64,000 nt of DNA from Siphonodentalium dalli (Eukaryota; Mollusca; Scaphopoda; Gadilida; Siphonodentaliidae). This document shows positions 1 to 12,949 of the stretch, in pieces. Positions within the stretch are counted from its first letter, which is position 1. Each line of letters starts with the position of its first letter. The translations under genes and the position numbers were made by a program. The stretch covers positions 244,775,474-244,839,473 of the forward strand of contig CP136065.1 in the NCBI GenBank assembly GCA_032622095.1. The letters run 5' to 3'. The notes under the pieces were generated by a model that was not told the origin of the DNA, did no database searches, and saw only the letters and a list, made by a program, of their open reading frames with translations.

Positions 1-320
1 CGGTTCATTGACCACATTGTGATGGTTACAGTTATGCCCTGTGCCAATGCATTCTCTTACATATGCGAGTCGACCATAGGTCGCCTCGCATATATAAGAG
101 AATGCATTGGCCTTACATTCTTTAACAATTTTATAATTTTTTCTTACATATTTTAACAATTTTTATAATATTTTTATACATTCTTTGACAATTTTATCAT
201 TTTTAATATGTGTTAAGCCAATGCATTCTCTTATATAAATTATGCGAGGCGACCTATGGTCGACTCGCATATATAAGAGAATGCATTGGCACAGGGCCGT
301 TCTGTTGGGTAAAAGGTTAA
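1..320 (+). mobile_element. piggyBac-like MITE, left end outside the window
   Basis: The right end reads TGTTGGGTAAAAGG followed by TTAA, matching the right end of three full copies elsewhere in the window. Two 67-72 bp hairpins (44-110 and 218-289) are nearly reverse complements of each other and are separated by an AT-rich spacer. The full copies begin TTAACCCTTTACCCAACA, so this copy lacks roughly its first 80 bp. A TTAA target with CCC-starting inverted ends is the known signature of piggyBac transposons. No transposase is present, so it is non-autonomous. This copy is more diverged than the others. Confidence 0.8.
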
Positions 321-395
321 TGAAACTACAAAACCACTCGTGAGATCCGATGACTCTATATAATATCGTGCCTGTGAATGACAAAGAATTCGTAA

Positions 396-560
396 CTAGT
401 TATCGGACAACAAAACCGTTGTTGTCCTTCTCGGGAAACATTGAGGTGTGTCACCCACTCGAGAAAGGAATGTTTCGTGAGATATTCCGTTCTCGAGCGG
501 GTGACAAATTTCAATGTCTTCTGAGATAGCGGGCAACAATTGTATGTTGTTACCATTCAT
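396..560. repeat. fold-back hairpin element
   Basis: An imperfect hairpin whose arms contain GTGTCACCCACTCGAGAA and TTCTCGAGCGGGTGACA, with outer arms TTGTTGTCC and GGGCAACA. A related hairpin lies at 47620-47730: the minus strand here and the plus strand there both translate to a line like QLLPAI..D..IC.PLE. I take that as a sign of shared repeat ancestry and not as coding. The stretch 561-735 next to it shows nothing recognisable. Confidence 0.55.
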
Positions 561-1594
561 CCTATTCTCCTCTCTTCTGATTGCCTGAAGTTCCGGCCAC
601 AATGTGGGTTACTCTCGAAGGTAACATTTCGAAAGTTGTTGTCCGCTCAATAATGACCAGTAAACATAGAACTACGTAATCAATGTGCAGAGATTCCCTC
701 ACAGCTCTCTAATAATTTCCTAAAACACTCATTTTTAGTCCAGGCACATTAGGCGTGAATGGGGAAAAGTACGGAAATAAATCCCGGAAAGCTGATTTTT
801 TTTATATTATTTAGGCTATAACATCGCGGATGCTTCACGGAAAGTCCCCTAAAATCGGAGTTGAGCTTTCATAAAAAAATAAAAACTTATATATTTTTCA
901 CAATCATAGGAATAATGGGATGTTATAACAATTTTTCAGCCGAAACATATAACAAATGTAATCAATATTGTTCAATACACAATTCTCGAACCAGAGATAC
1001 AAATTCAACGGGGGGATTTGAATGAATTTCGCAGATATGGATATAAAATAACATAATGACCCCAAAATATGACGATTTTTTCAGACAATCTGTATTATTC
1101 GATGTCAAATTTTTCGGGCTATTCATTACGTAGGCGCAAGCAATTTATTTTAAAAGCTGCACAGATATCACTCCTCCAACATAATATGCGGGATTAGCAA
1201 CTATACCTATGATAAGTGGTCAATACTTGTAAAAACATAACCCTACCCCCTAAACTGGCTCTCGTCACATTTTGCCCTTCCGCTAGTCCAAGTGTTTGTT
1301 GTAGAAAACACACCAACTGTGAAAAGGGCGATAAAAGCATGAAACTTGGCACATATGTTCCTTATACGCTACTGCTCATTTTCGCATGTGGCGTCATTTG
1401 CAACAGGCTCTTCTTAGCAACGGTTGCTAGGCAACTACCAGGCATCGGATTAATGCATATGACTGATATTATACGTGTTCTAACAATCTAAACTACGTCG
1501 TGTAGCATGTTTATGGTGAACATATTTGTTGTCAGGTTTGACCTGACTGACAAATTGCCATATTACTTACTTACAAGGGGTGGCGGTTGCTAGG

Positions 1595-1975
1595 GACGCA
1601 CACACAATCTAAAATGCACATATGACTGATATTATGGTAGCTTTAACAAACTAAACTACACCTAATAGCACTTTTGTGTTGAAAGCAATTAGAATAGTTG
1701 TTGTTAGTGTCGAGATGGCTGAAAAAATACCATATAATTCTTACTTATATGAGTGGTAACTGTTGTCAGGGTCATACCCGAAATACAAACATGCACATAT
1801 GACTGATATTATGGTAGTATTAACGTTTTTATGGTGAAAACAATGGCTGAAAAAAATACCATATAATTCTTACTTATATGAGTGGTAACTGTTGCCAGGG
1901 CCACACCCGAAATACAAACATGCACATATGACTGATATTATGGTAGTATTAACGTTTTTATGGTGAAAACAATTA
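1595..1975 (+). repeat. tandem subrepeats in the left arm of the fold-back element
   Basis: The motif GCACATATGACTGATATTAT recurs at about 1617, 1795 and 1922, with well-conserved downstream sequence (TATGAGTGGTAACTGTTG). Spacings of about 178 and 127 bp indicate a tandem unit with indels. Complementary copies lie in the right arm at about 5160-5540. The small ORFs here are fragments of this repeat. Confidence 0.65.
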
Positions 1976-2089
1976 TAAATGTTGTTAGTGTGAGTCTAAC
2001 CAGAATGTGGGTACACTTATCCGTTGTGGTCCATCAGTTTAGATATCGGGAATTCAAAGTGAGAGTTGAAAAGTTGTTGCTCATATTTA

Positions 2090-4480
2090 ATATGAGGCAT
2101 GGCCATAATAGTTATATAAGCCATAGACCCAGACAGCTAGTTATATAATGTAAGCCACGGACAAGCTCTACTATATATGAAGAACATAGCTAGGGTCAGC
2201 CACCAATATGTTAGCCATGGCCCTAGCCTACAATAGTTAGGTTAGGAACCCAGGCACATATATACTCACAGGACCCATGTCCATACTTATAGGCTATATA
2301 CGTACGTAGGATATGTATAGTCCATGAACCAGACCGCTTCATATAACCATACATGTATGCTATCTATGATCATGACCATGACACTGTTACATGGTGCAAA
2401 TAACCAAGTGCCCACAGATAGACCATGTACTAAGATACCATAGACCAAGTCCGATGCACAATAGATTAGTGCACCATGGATTCAGGAACCTATATATGGT
2501 ATGAACATATGAGACAGTTTTATGACAGACTAACCTATATATAGATATTGGACCGATGCCACATAGACGAAAGTTAAGGATGGGGGCCCTTATAAATAGC
2601 CCATACACATATGGCACTGTAGGTTTGCCATGGACACATATCCATACGTGTAGGCCATGGACCAAGGCCGATATATGTATGCCATATTGAATTATACCCA
2701 GGCATAAGCAGGTGTCTGTCTATATGTAGGATATGGACCCACCCCTCGTACGTGATATATCTACACCAGAGACACAGGCAAGTTTAAATAGTGTTAATAC
2801 ACAAGTGACTATAATGATGTATGCAGTGATACAGGTGCCTATATGTAGGACATGGACACATGTCCCTAAATAAAAGCTACGGCACTGGCGTTATCAATCA
2901 TTTCATAGATTCACATATATGCTGGTAGGCCATGGACTGATCCACATATATAGGATCCACGTCTATATACTATATGAATACCGTATACGTACGTCCGTTT
3001 TCAGCCATTCGACCAACGCCCTATAGCATGAAGGTCCCTATCGATTGGTCGTGTGCACCACCATAGCTTGGCTATGGACCCAGGCTCATATAGGTAGGAA
3101 ATTGAGACGGGCCACTATGGACAGCCCATGTATCCAGGCTGATTTAGTTATGACTTTATTACAATACATTTATATGTAAAACATGAACCCATCCCATAAA
3201 TGTACATGTGCCATGACTATCTAGATTATAACCACAGCCACGCATACGCTATGGACCCATATGAACACCACACGTAGTGCAAATACACAAGTGTCTATAG
3301 CAGTGTTCGCGCTGTCGGTAGCCAAATTAGCCAATGGCTAATATTTTTCGAATTTGGCTAATAAAAATTTCATTTGGCTAAACTTTTGGTCAAACTTTTT
3401 TTGATCCCAAATGGAGACTGAAAGCATGAATTTTTGGCAAGTGGGTTTTCAATTCTGTGATGTGAACGATCTAGTCCGAAAACATCGTAAGTAGGAATAT
3501 ATCGCCGACTGTACAAAGGGAAACCCGATCGCGGACATGCAGTACAAAGGGAAACCCGACACTCTGCACGAAACAGCAAAAAATCATTATTTTACATGTA
3601 ATCCGCTAATCCCCCATTGTCTGTCTTGTCACTCACGGGACTCCTGCACAATGCACGTTTATGATGACATTGGATTTATGACGGTCAAGGTTTATGAGCA
3701 CCAAGTGTAAGACAATAACTTAATCAGCCAAATGTGAATCACGACAGATATTTTGTTGCTATTTGTCGTCAATACCGATACATTCAAAATAATATGCATG
3801 CTTTTATGACAGATTGTAATGTGATAATGGCGTAACAATATTAAGTTATTAGTTTCCAGATGTCACTTAAATATTTTCGCAAGGATAATTAATGTTTAAT
3901 GATTTAAAAAAAGATATTGATATAAAACATATTGATTTAAAAATATTAATGACATTAAAAAGGACAATCCCGGGTTAGTTCATCAAAATTAGTTAAATTA
4001 TTGTATATTTTACCTGTGTCTGTTAGATTTGACGTTTTAGTCATTAATTGTGAACCGACCAGAAAACGATGATTTAATTTGGCCATATTTTTTTTTTAAT
4101 TTGGCTAAAAAACATTTGGTTAACGTTTTTTTCATTTGGCTAATAAAATTTTCATTTGGCTAAACTTTTGGCTAAAGTTTTTTTCGGTCCAGCGCGAACA
4201 CTGGTCTATAGGTATGTACACATGACATGTACCCAGGCAAATCAATAGAACGAACCCTAAATAGTATATCATCGGCCCAGGCCCCTTTCTATGACATGGC
4301 CACAGTAGTTAAAACACGTCATTGGATGCTGTTCCTTTGTACATGTGGGTTGGTAATGGGCCCATGGCTGCCCATGTAAATGGGTATTGGTCACCGGTTC
4401 CAAAGGGTAGTTCATGGTATCTCAATCTGAAATATATATGCCACGCTCATGTACGAGCTCCTATAGACTTGTAAATGACT
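2090..4480. repeat. degenerate CCATGGAC-rich core array
   Basis: A long series of poorly conserved units of roughly 45-60 bp built around variants of GTAGGCCATGGACCCAGGCACATAT. They run from about 2090 to 3300 and resume at 4204-4480 after the hAT insertion. The array forms the loop between the inverted arms. No coding potential is seen. Confidence 0.55.
3301..4203. mobile_element. non-autonomous hAT element (903 bp) with exact 8-bp TSD
   Basis: Perfect 14-bp terminal inverted repeats, CAGTGTTCGCGCTG at 3301-3314 and CAGCGCGAACACTG at 4190-4203, are flanked by identical 8-bp target duplications GTCTATAG (3293-3300 and 4204-4211). CAG-starting TIRs with an 8-bp TSD define hAT transposons. Just inside each end lie clusters of ATTTGGCTAA repeats, which look like subterminal transposase-binding motifs. 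The small ORF at 3370-3579 on the minus strand has no recognisable domain. The element sits inside the core array of the fold-back element and is therefore younger than it. Confidence 0.93.
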
Positions 4481-6420
4481 CATGACCATGTATTGACATA
4501 TATGTAGTTATGGCATGGATATGAAAGAAACACAGTTAGTTCATACCGTATAGCAACTGGTATGCGGATGCTACCACACCGTGATAGAGTGTTCTGCATG
4601 GATGCCATTGTCAAATGTAGTGCAAATGTCGGATTCCATGGAGGGGGGTTCAGGTGGTATCGATATAAATGTGGGTGAATATTTTTAGATGTCTCATCAA
4701 AATGTATTCCAAAAATCGAATCATGGAAGAAACAATAGTAAACTCCACACAGGTATGTGATTCTGATCAAACTAACTGAATAGTCTGTCAGTTTAAAGAA
4801 GATTTGTCAATGGTAGGTGGTTACCTAGCAACAATGAAACCTCAATACCAATTTGCCACACGAGAATGCGTCAGTACACAACACAACAACCTTTAGTTAT
4901 GCATTATTGTCAATATAAGCATAATATGGCATATTATGAAACAATTATATCATGCAAATTTCCCAAAACTCATACCATATCATGAAACAGTTATATCAGT
5001 TAAATTACCAGAAACTCATACATATGGTATGCTTTCAAATGTGGGTATGTCCATAGCAACCACTACACACCCGTTAGGTAACGAATGCGGCAACTTTACT
5101 GCCATGTTCACTCTAACAACAATTATAATAATTGTTTTCAATATAAAAATGTTATATGACGTAGTTTAGTTTGTTAAAACTACCATAATATCAGCCATGT
5201 GTGCATTTTTCGATGTCTGGTATGTCCCTAGCAACGCAACCGTTACCAGAAATATATAGTAATTTTAAAGTCGAACCCACACTAACAATAACTATTACAA
5301 TTGTTTCACCATAAAATGATAATGACGTAGTTTATATTAGTTTGTCAAAACTATCATAATATCAGTCAGCTCGGCATTTTTCGATTTCGGGTATGTCCCT
5401 AGCATCCGTTACCACCCCTGTAAGTAAGAACTATGGTAATTTTCCAGCCAGAATCTACTCGAACAACAACTAATATTACTTTTACCATAAAAATGCTGCA
5501 TGACGTAGGTTAGATTGTTAAACCTGCCATAATATCAGTCATATTTGTATTTCTTCGATGTGGGATAGTTGCCTAGCAACCGTTGTCAAGGACGGACCTG
5601 CCGCGACGTCTATACATCTGAAAATGATTAATAGTGTATAAGGAACCTATGTGCCAAGTTTCATAGTGTTATCACAATTTGTACAATTGTTACGTCAAAC
5701 GCCAGGACTATTATGTGGTATTTTGCCTTTCAGATACTCAAAGCCATGGGGTACGTTTTAGGGGGTAGTGTTATGTTTCCGGCTATAACATCTTAAAGAT
5801 GGTGATGGTTCGATATATCTCATCACTTTCCTGTTCTGAACTAACCACTCTTTTAGTATAATGGTTCATATTTTAGCTCATTGTCGTCTGAATATCTTTA
5901 CTCACCCTCTTTTGTTAGGACAATTTTGAATCACCATGCGATTTATATGCTCTCTTCGCCAATAAATGTCATCACAATTATGGAATATCGACTGTTAGTA
6001 AGCTCTAGCACCAATTACGCATATCTATCGACACATGCTTCATGGTGGACGGGTAAGATTGAGTCCATAAATTAGCCTACATATGACTGCATTCGCATAT
6101 GGTCTAATGGAATTTCGTCAGAAATTGCACCATTGCGAAAAATCATGATATTTCAAAAAGCTCAACTCGGATTCTAGGGGACTTTTGCCAAGTTGTTCAT
6201 AAACATGTTCTTATTAATCCCTGAAAAATTCAGCTTTCCGGGATTTTTTGCACTAGTGAAACCTAATGTGCCTGGACTATTTATAAACCCCACTGTTTCG
6301 TAACAACCACGAACTGGGGGGTGATAGTTTGTATAATTGTTGTTTTTAATTGGCAATTAAAACACACTCTGTATAAATGGGTTATTAGGGTGATAAATTG
6401 GGGGTAAACATGTTGTCTTG

Positions 6421-6529
6421 TGTGATTTGATTACGTTTATCGGTGGGTTTTACGATGGAAAATGAACTTCTACTGGCGACGCGAGGATATTTTCATCTGA
6501 AAACCCACCGATAATCGTCAAAAATCACA
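6421..6529. repeat. 109-bp hairpin (short fold-back element)
   Basis: The outer arms TGTGATTT...TTATCGGTGGGTTTT and AAAACCCACCGATAATCG...AATCACA form a long stem with a loop of about 45 bp. No target duplication was identified. Confidence 0.6.
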
Positions 6530-9300
6530 CCAAACAATATGCTTATCCTCATTCAATTCACACCGACCGAAAAATCGTGCTATAAACACGAGAATCTGCC
6601 GAAAAGTCGTTGAACTGGAAATGATTGGGAGTTTACCAACAATCCATATCACTTCCTCCCAGAAATTGTACTCCTTTCCATAAATATATAGTTCCATATT
6701 TCGAATAGAAATAAACCGAGCAAAGGAAGCCAAAGGAATCCACGAAATCCATCGACTCGAAGTATAAATCATGCCAATTTTACATCGGATATGTGTAAAT
6801 TACTAAATTATATTACTAAATACGGGCTATTGGCAGTTCGTTGCATCAGTACTTACGTCATAATTACGACGTGACATGTATGCTGCATCAATGATGTTAG
6901 GCACCGTGCATTCGTTGCAATGAACAGATCATGGATTTAATGCAGTACTCTGCATATACTGATCCCCACATGTGATGCCATAGAGACCAATTCACATAAG
7001 AGATGTTCATCTGTCACTAACCGATCATTCTGACATTTGAACATGACCAAATGCACAACTTACCTGAACATCTTCCCTCTTAGTGAACCCAGCGGTTTTG
7101 TAATTTTTGAAAGTTGACTTGTTCATTCGAAAATGTCACCGCTCACCATAACATGAGTTATAAGCTATTTTAGTCATATTCTGATTCGCAGGTAGGCCCT
7201 ACACATAAAGATATTGACCGTCGAGTTACTTTTATAAAGAGGGGGTGGGTACTTGAAACTGAAAATACCGGTCAGTGTCAGATACGTAGTATACAAATGA
7301 AAATTACCGTTCAACTAGTCGCACAATCGTCGTTGTCATTGTCGAACCGGGGCGTTGCCAAATGGTTGACATTGTTATAGCATTTCTGTGTGAGTTTAAT
7401 CGAATATTGCGTCAATTGATGTACGCATTTGACAAATCCTACATTTATGCTTATCACAGCTTAGGTTGGATGCTAATTTTCGCACTGTTATTGTCCCCCT
7501 GTAGTCCAAGAAATGACTTTTAGCGATCGGTTCGTGGTTTGATCTGATGGTCCCGATTTAACCGAGCCGATTGTGCCTCATTTTATGTATACATCTCAGC
7601 CCCGTATGTATTCCTGGTGGACCTGCACAGTCTACTCTATATACAATGAAAACAAGAATAAGCCCACTTTTATCGTCCCAATTCAGTAACAAGCTCATAT
7701 ATCTAAGTTTATCATAAAATATCACGTATAATAAGGTCGTAGAATCGTTAAACTGTCTTAGCACCGTGGTTGTCAAGCCGCAGAAATCGTGAAATTGGTC
7801 GTAGAATCGTCAAAACGATTGTGCCGTGTGAGAGAGCCGGTGTGGTGTGCGTGGGCGCTTCAGGATCAGACATTCTCTTTGTCATAATGACATAAAAGAT
7901 ACAAACTTGATACAATGTTCCTCCACCCAGCACATGGTATATAATATAAAGCCTTTATACAATGGTCCTCCAATTAGCACATTTGGAGGAACATTGTATA
8001 AAGGTTTTATATATAATAAAAAGCCTTGCCACATCCTGCTGCAACGTATGGTCGATGTGTCTTTGTTTCTAAATAGTGAAAGGGATGGCACTGGATGTTC
8101 GACGTCTGGTCGATATGTCTTCGTTTCTAAATAGTCAAAGAGATGGCACTTGATCTTTCGACCAACCACTTTAACTTGTAATCCTAACGCTACTCGTCGG
8201 TAACCGGAATAGATCATAATAAACACATACCCTCTACATTCACACAACTGCCGTCCGTAGGAATCAGTATATTTCGTCATACGATTTATATGACCACTTT
8301 CGATGTTCATGCATCAATAACTGAAGTCGACACTTCCACATACGTCACTTCCCTGCATGCACGCGCTCGGTACGTGGTGTCCACTTCGTAATAAGCGATG
8401 AACAACCCACGTCAGTTCACGCTGGGTGTTGTTACCGAGTTTATATTCTATTAAATTATACTGGTATTTAATCATAAGAAATGACTTGCAGATCGATTGG
8501 GGTCATTTGTTTTGACCGACGGAGTAATTAAAACAAGTTCCGGTATTGCTTAAGTGTATGGTCGCAGTACGCGATTTGATGGGTTAATTTTTAAGAAAGC
8601 GATTTTTGTGTCAGATGACGAAGGTGAATCTTCAGTTTAACAAATCTAAAATCTGTGTTATCTTTATTATTGGGGAAACTTTGTTATCCAAAATTAGTCC
8701 GGCCGCCAACCAACTAATGCCTGTTTTAGCATATAAAGTTTTTTATCGGCGGAATATGGTGGTCAGGGGTTCACTCCTGAATTATATACCAGTTGATACG
8801 CCATCAGCCCTAGGAAAGTTGAATAATCAGGACAAAACAAAGATGGTGGTCGAAATGGACAAAATTGTCATACGGCAACGGCCTGTACCACAACGGAAAT
8901 GGAAAAAGACATACACAATAGAGAATAGACAACGTTTTTCTGGACCAAACTAAATATAAGTTATGTTCATAATTGATAATGGTTTTGAACATGGCTACAT
9001 ATGACGATTTAAAAGCGCGAAAATCTTAGTTTTCGTGATTTCGCATAAATGACTGTCAATATATGGAATATGATGCCACATTTAATTTGCAAACACAGTT
9101 ACTAAATTTAGGAACTGCTAGGAACCAAATCTGCTTCTGAATATTATGTCTGGGATTCCGAATCTGGACTATCAATACTGGTCTTATACGAAGTTAGCTC
9201 ATCTATCGCTGTAGGCAGATTCATTTTATGTACACAAGCGTGTTTGTTCATTGCAACACTCGTGTATTCGTTTGGGTTTTTATAATGTATTTGTAGATTT
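6530..9300. other. mostly unassigned DNA
   Basis: No gene or complete element is recognised. Minor structure: an inverted repeat at about 7905-8015 (ACAATGTTCCTCCA versus TGGAGGAACATTGT), a direct duplication of about 59 bp at 8049-8160 (GGTCGATGTGTCTTTGTTTC and a near copy), and a short repeat of GGTCGTAGAATCGT at about 7735 and 7798. The ORF at 8606-8953 (115 codons, rich in Lys/Arg near its end) has no recognisable motif. I leave it uncalled. Confidence 0.4.
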
Positions 9301-9501
9301 TAGGATACACATCTTGACGGTGCCAGTAAATAATGCAGTATGTGGCAGTATGAACTTAGGAAAGCTGATGTGATTGTTACTATGTCACTGATATCAATAT
9401 CCCACAACAAGCGGGATCTGGACTGATTTGAGTTTCTATAAAACACTCGAGCGTCACCTAATTTCCTAGTGTTTCTGTCGTATAAAGATATATAAGCAAT
9501 G

Positions 9502-9639
9502 AACGGCGGTTTCAATGTGGTCTTGGGATTTTGACCGCGAGAAAAATTCAGCAAACTGCATGAACCCCGAAGGGGTTCATGCGGAGTTTGCTGATTTTTT
9601 ATTGCGGTCAAAACCCATGACCACGTTGAATCCGCCGTT
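9502..9639. repeat. 138-bp near-perfect hairpin
   Basis: Both halves are complementary over almost the full length. AACGGCGG at the left end pairs with CCGCCGTT at the right, and the tip is TGAACCCCGAAGGGGTTCA. The structure would extrude readily as a cruciform and is typical of a short fold-back MITE. No clear target duplication is visible. Confidence 0.75.
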
Positions 9640-10179
9640 TATTATTTATATTTATATACTTAAATTCATTATGAACTAGGGTTGTCTGTCTTTCCCACTA
9701 TTTATTCATCTATTTAAATGAACGCCTGGAGTTCAGTTCAAAAAGTTCGAATTCTCGTTTTTTGGAAAACCAAACATTTTGAGAATCCGTTCACTGAGAA
9801 CGGAAAAAATGCAATTTCACAGTAAAGTATACACATATGACAAAATGTCTTGTTTAGCTAGTAACTAATGTAGACGTGTTGATTTCAAGAATGATAATAT
9901 CTGAAACTAACAATTAAGTTTCGGCTGGGGATAAGAAATCGACAACACTCCGTTTTACCATAATGATATATTTGTGAGGTTCGGGGGAATATTTGTAGCG
10001 GCAAGGAAAATGATAAATCTCTATTGAGTAGCGCGGTTTTTTGAACATTTTCTCGAACTCGAACATTCCTCGCAAACCGCAAAAGGGGTATTGTATCATT
10101 CCCATTCCCAGTTACGACAGCAAATACCTGCGGATATGGCTTAGTGTATGGTCCTATTTGGTTCCGCATCTATTCAAAA

Positions 10180-11015
10180 CGGTCGAAATCCTTACCGCTC
10201 TCGAAAATGGTCCATACCCCATTTTCACTCCCTCGGGTGGCACCGCCCCAACCCCCCCCCCCCCCGGGTGTGATGGTGGGGGTGTTTCTATGTGGCATTT
10301 GGGGCCAGCCACCCACATATGCCGTCAAATCGGTCGAAATCTTTACCGTTCTCGAAATGGTCCATACCCCATTTTTACCCCTTCGGGGTGGCACCCCGGA
10401 GTGATCGGTGGGGATGTTTCTAGGTGGTATTTGGGACCGGCCACCCACCCATGCCGTAAAATCAATCGTAATCCTTACCTTTCTCGAAAATGGTCCATGC
10501 CCCATTTTCACCCACTCGGGGTGGCACCCCGCCCCCGAGGTGATGGGTGGGGGTGTTTCTATGTGGTATTTGCGGCCGGCCACCCACCCATGCCGCCAAA
10601 TCGGTCGAAATGCTTACAGTTCTCTAAAATGGTCCATACCCCATTTTCACCCCCTCGGGGTGGCACCCCCGGAGTGATGGGTGGGGTGTTTCTATGTGGT
10701 ATTTGGGGCCGGCCACCCTCTCATGTCGTCAAATCGGTCGAAATCTTTACCGTTCTCGAAAATGGTCCATACCCCATTTTCACCCCCTCTGGTGGCACCC
10801 CCGGGGGTGATGGGTAGGGGTGTTGCTATGTGTTAATTGGGGCCGGCCACCAACCATGTCGTCAAATCGGTCGAAATCCTTACCGTTCTCGAAAATGGTC
10901 CATACCCCATGTTCACCCCCTCGGGTGGCATCACCGGGGTGATGGGTGGGGGTCGGGGTGCTTCTAGTTGGTATTTGGGGCCGGCAACCCACCCATGCCG
11001 TCAAATCGGCCGAAA
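10180..11015 (+). repeat. 133-bp GC-rich satellite, array 1 (about 6 copies)
   Basis: Tandem units of 132-139 bp. Each contains CGGTCGAAATCCTTACCG, TCTCGAAAATGGTCCATACC, a short palindrome around GGGGTGGCACCCC, and GGCCGGCCACCCACCCATG. Unit anchors fall at about 10321, 10453, 10592, 10725, 10858 and 10997. The array is clearly more GC-rich than its surroundings. All ORFs here, including one of 258 codons at 10041-10817, are repeat translations that carry the same peptide in several frames and are not genes. Confidence 0.95.
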
Positions 11016-11436
11016 ACGACATTTTTGAAAGTAAGGAATAAGGAATAGGGAATAAGTTCCAAATGTCCTGTTCGTGAAAAGATCGAGAGATCTTCTCCTT
11101 CACCCCTCGGTTGTTGTTTGATGATATTGAACATAGAAACAAGTCGTGTCTGAACACGGCAAAAGTTGGGTTGCCAAGCTAGCAGGAAAACAATTGCTGT
11201 GCTGATTGGGCGCACCAATTGCACTGATAGAGTTTGTAAGAGCAATGGTATGTTGTTGCATTATTATGTCCCGCCCTACCTCCCATACCAATGCACGGGC
11301 ATGGTGAAAGCATATTTTGACAATGTTTATATACAATGTTATTTAGATTTAAATAGCTGAAATAAATCTGAACGGAAATGAACAAGACATGATATGCATC
11401 TATATATATAAATATTATACCGTAAATATATTTTTT
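11016..11436. other. unassigned spacer
   Basis: DNA between satellite array 1 and the hAT-like element. No gene, repeat or RNA is recognised. Confidence 0.4.
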
Positions 11437-11884
11437 GGTTTATACAGGGGGGGTGGCCGAAAAAAGTTGCGAGAACTGGGTTTTTTTTTTTACTTTGCCA
11501 TTCTTTTACACCCACCCACCCTTTCTTGCATTTTTTTTTCATAAAATTTTAGACACCCACCCCAAAACTCCAAAGCTTTATGTTGGTCCCCTCTGTAAAA
11601 ACGTTCAACCGCTCTATATTGGTCCCTTCTTTGAAAGACCAAATTAAATGTTACTTCCTGTTTACAAACATGTGCAAGACAAATATTTTCTTGGCTGATA
11701 ATTATGCGATAATCAGCAGTAATCAGCGATAATCTCTTTTTTGTATATAAAATGTATAACCAACCATCAGCCTTTGACTAGAGGTAGCGTTATGTTCAAC
11801 GTGATGCCCGACACTATGCTACAAGAAAACTAAGATGCATGCATCAGGTCGGCCGTGAACTATCTACCATAGAGTTGTTGTAGC

Positions 11885-12274
11885 TATCGATTATACATTT
11901 TGGAACACCTGTCTGTATGTATGTGTGTATGCATGAATCCATGTGTGTATGTGTTATAGACTCTAACACTGCTGGACTGATCCGACTCGGATTTGGTATT
12001 TAACGTGTCAACTTGACCTCGCTCATAGGCATGTTTCTGGACATTGACCGATCCGACTAAAAATTTGTGTGTAGGACTACTTCGATCCCGGGAGCAATAT
12101 GGACGGGTCCAATTTCACGTGGGACCATGTTCTCGAACGTGCTGATATAGGCATGTTTCTGGACCAATTGAACAATAGTTTGGCCAGACGCTGTATATAC
12201 TGGGTACTGTCCAGATGGAGGCGATCACAAAAAAATCCCTAAATAGCCCGAACGAAGTCGAGTACATCAGCTAG
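11885..12274 (+). mobile_element. decayed Helitron-like 3' end
   Basis: The segment ends with a weak hairpin (CCCGAACGAAGTCGAG) and then CATCAGCTAG|T. This is the layout of a Helitron 3' end: a GC-rich hairpin, about ten bases, then CTAG before T. CTGTCTGTATGTATG near 11910 resembles the CTGTCTG-rich 5' ends of the clear Helitrons in this window. The 5' border is uncertain. Confidence 0.45.
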
Positions 12275-12773
12275 TTTAATATATATTTTGGACATGTGTC
12301 TGTCTGTTTGTCTGTTAGCTATGGGCGGGAAAACTGCCGGACAGATTTGACGAAATTTGATACCTAGGGGAAATTATTTCCAGGGAGTATTTTGGACGGG
12401 TCAAATCTTGATCCCGACCTGACTTTCACATTCAAAAAGATCAATTCAAGGTAAAATCTGGTAAAACGGAAGTATTTCAACGAAATTTAATACCTACTGT
12501 TACTTTTGTCCCAGGAGTGTTTCGGGTGGGTAGAATCATGACCCTGACCTGATCTTGACATTCAAAATTGTCAATTCAAGGTCAAATCGGGTAAAGCCGT
12601 GCGGATTTCGACGGGTACTTTTGTCGTGACTTTTGTCCGGGGAGTGTTTTGGACGGGTCAAATCGTGACCCGACATGACGTTCACCTTAAAATGGTCAAT
12701 TCAAGGTTAAATCGCGCAATTCTCCGAAAATCAGAGGGGAACATGCCGGACGAAGTCGGGTCCACCAGCTACT
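12275..12773 (+). mobile_element. decayed Helitron-like element with 127-bp internal units
   Basis: A CTGTCTGTCTGTTTGTCTG block near the start is followed by about three tandem units of roughly 127 bp (GAAATTTGATACCTA..., GGTCAATTCAAGGT...). It ends with CCGGACGAAGTCGGG and CCACCAGCTAC, a hairpin plus a degraded CTAG. The same family recurs at 46300-46765. The ORF at 12599-12916 runs through this repeat and is not a gene. Confidence 0.55.
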
Positions 12774-12949
12774 ATTATATATTTCTAGATTTAGTTACAA
12801 ATACCTGTATATTGTACAAAGAAATGTTTGACAAATATATCTGTATCAATATTACCATACGGGTCATTAAAATAGATACGACGAAACAAATTTTGAAGGG
12901 TGCATGTATGAGGTAAATTTTTATATTTCAAATGATGACAGGAATGCGA

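Larger units (their letters stand above)
736..6279. mobile_element. long-armed fold-back element with degenerate core array
   Basis: The ends are inverted: TAGTCCAGGCACATTAGG at 736 and its complement at 6262-6279. Homology between the arms continues inward for about 1.2-1.3 kb. Examples are the pair around 1240-1480 and 5500-5790 (a block near GGGGGTAG and TTGCCTAGCAACCG) and the recurring GACTGATATTATGGTAG motif at about 1625, 1803 and 1930 on the left, with its complement at about 5180, 5355 and 5525 on the right. The centre (about 2090-4480) is a degenerate short tandem array. There is no transposase. Long TIRs with internal repeats recall Foldback/Galileo-type or Mutator-like elements, but no clear target duplication is visible, so the superfamily is open. 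Confidence 0.65.

Noticed and set aside
7882-8310. 142-codon minus-strand ORF
   Set aside because: It spans an inverted repeat and a 59-bp duplication, shows no motif, and overlaps an ORF on the opposite strand.
10041-10817. 258-codon ORF rich in proline and glycine
   Set aside because: It follows the 133-bp satellite; the same peptide appears in several frames and on both strands of both arrays.
12599-12916. 105-codon ORF
   Set aside because: It starts inside tandem units of a Helitron-like relic; the start codon and frame are not conserved in the related copy at 46300-46765.
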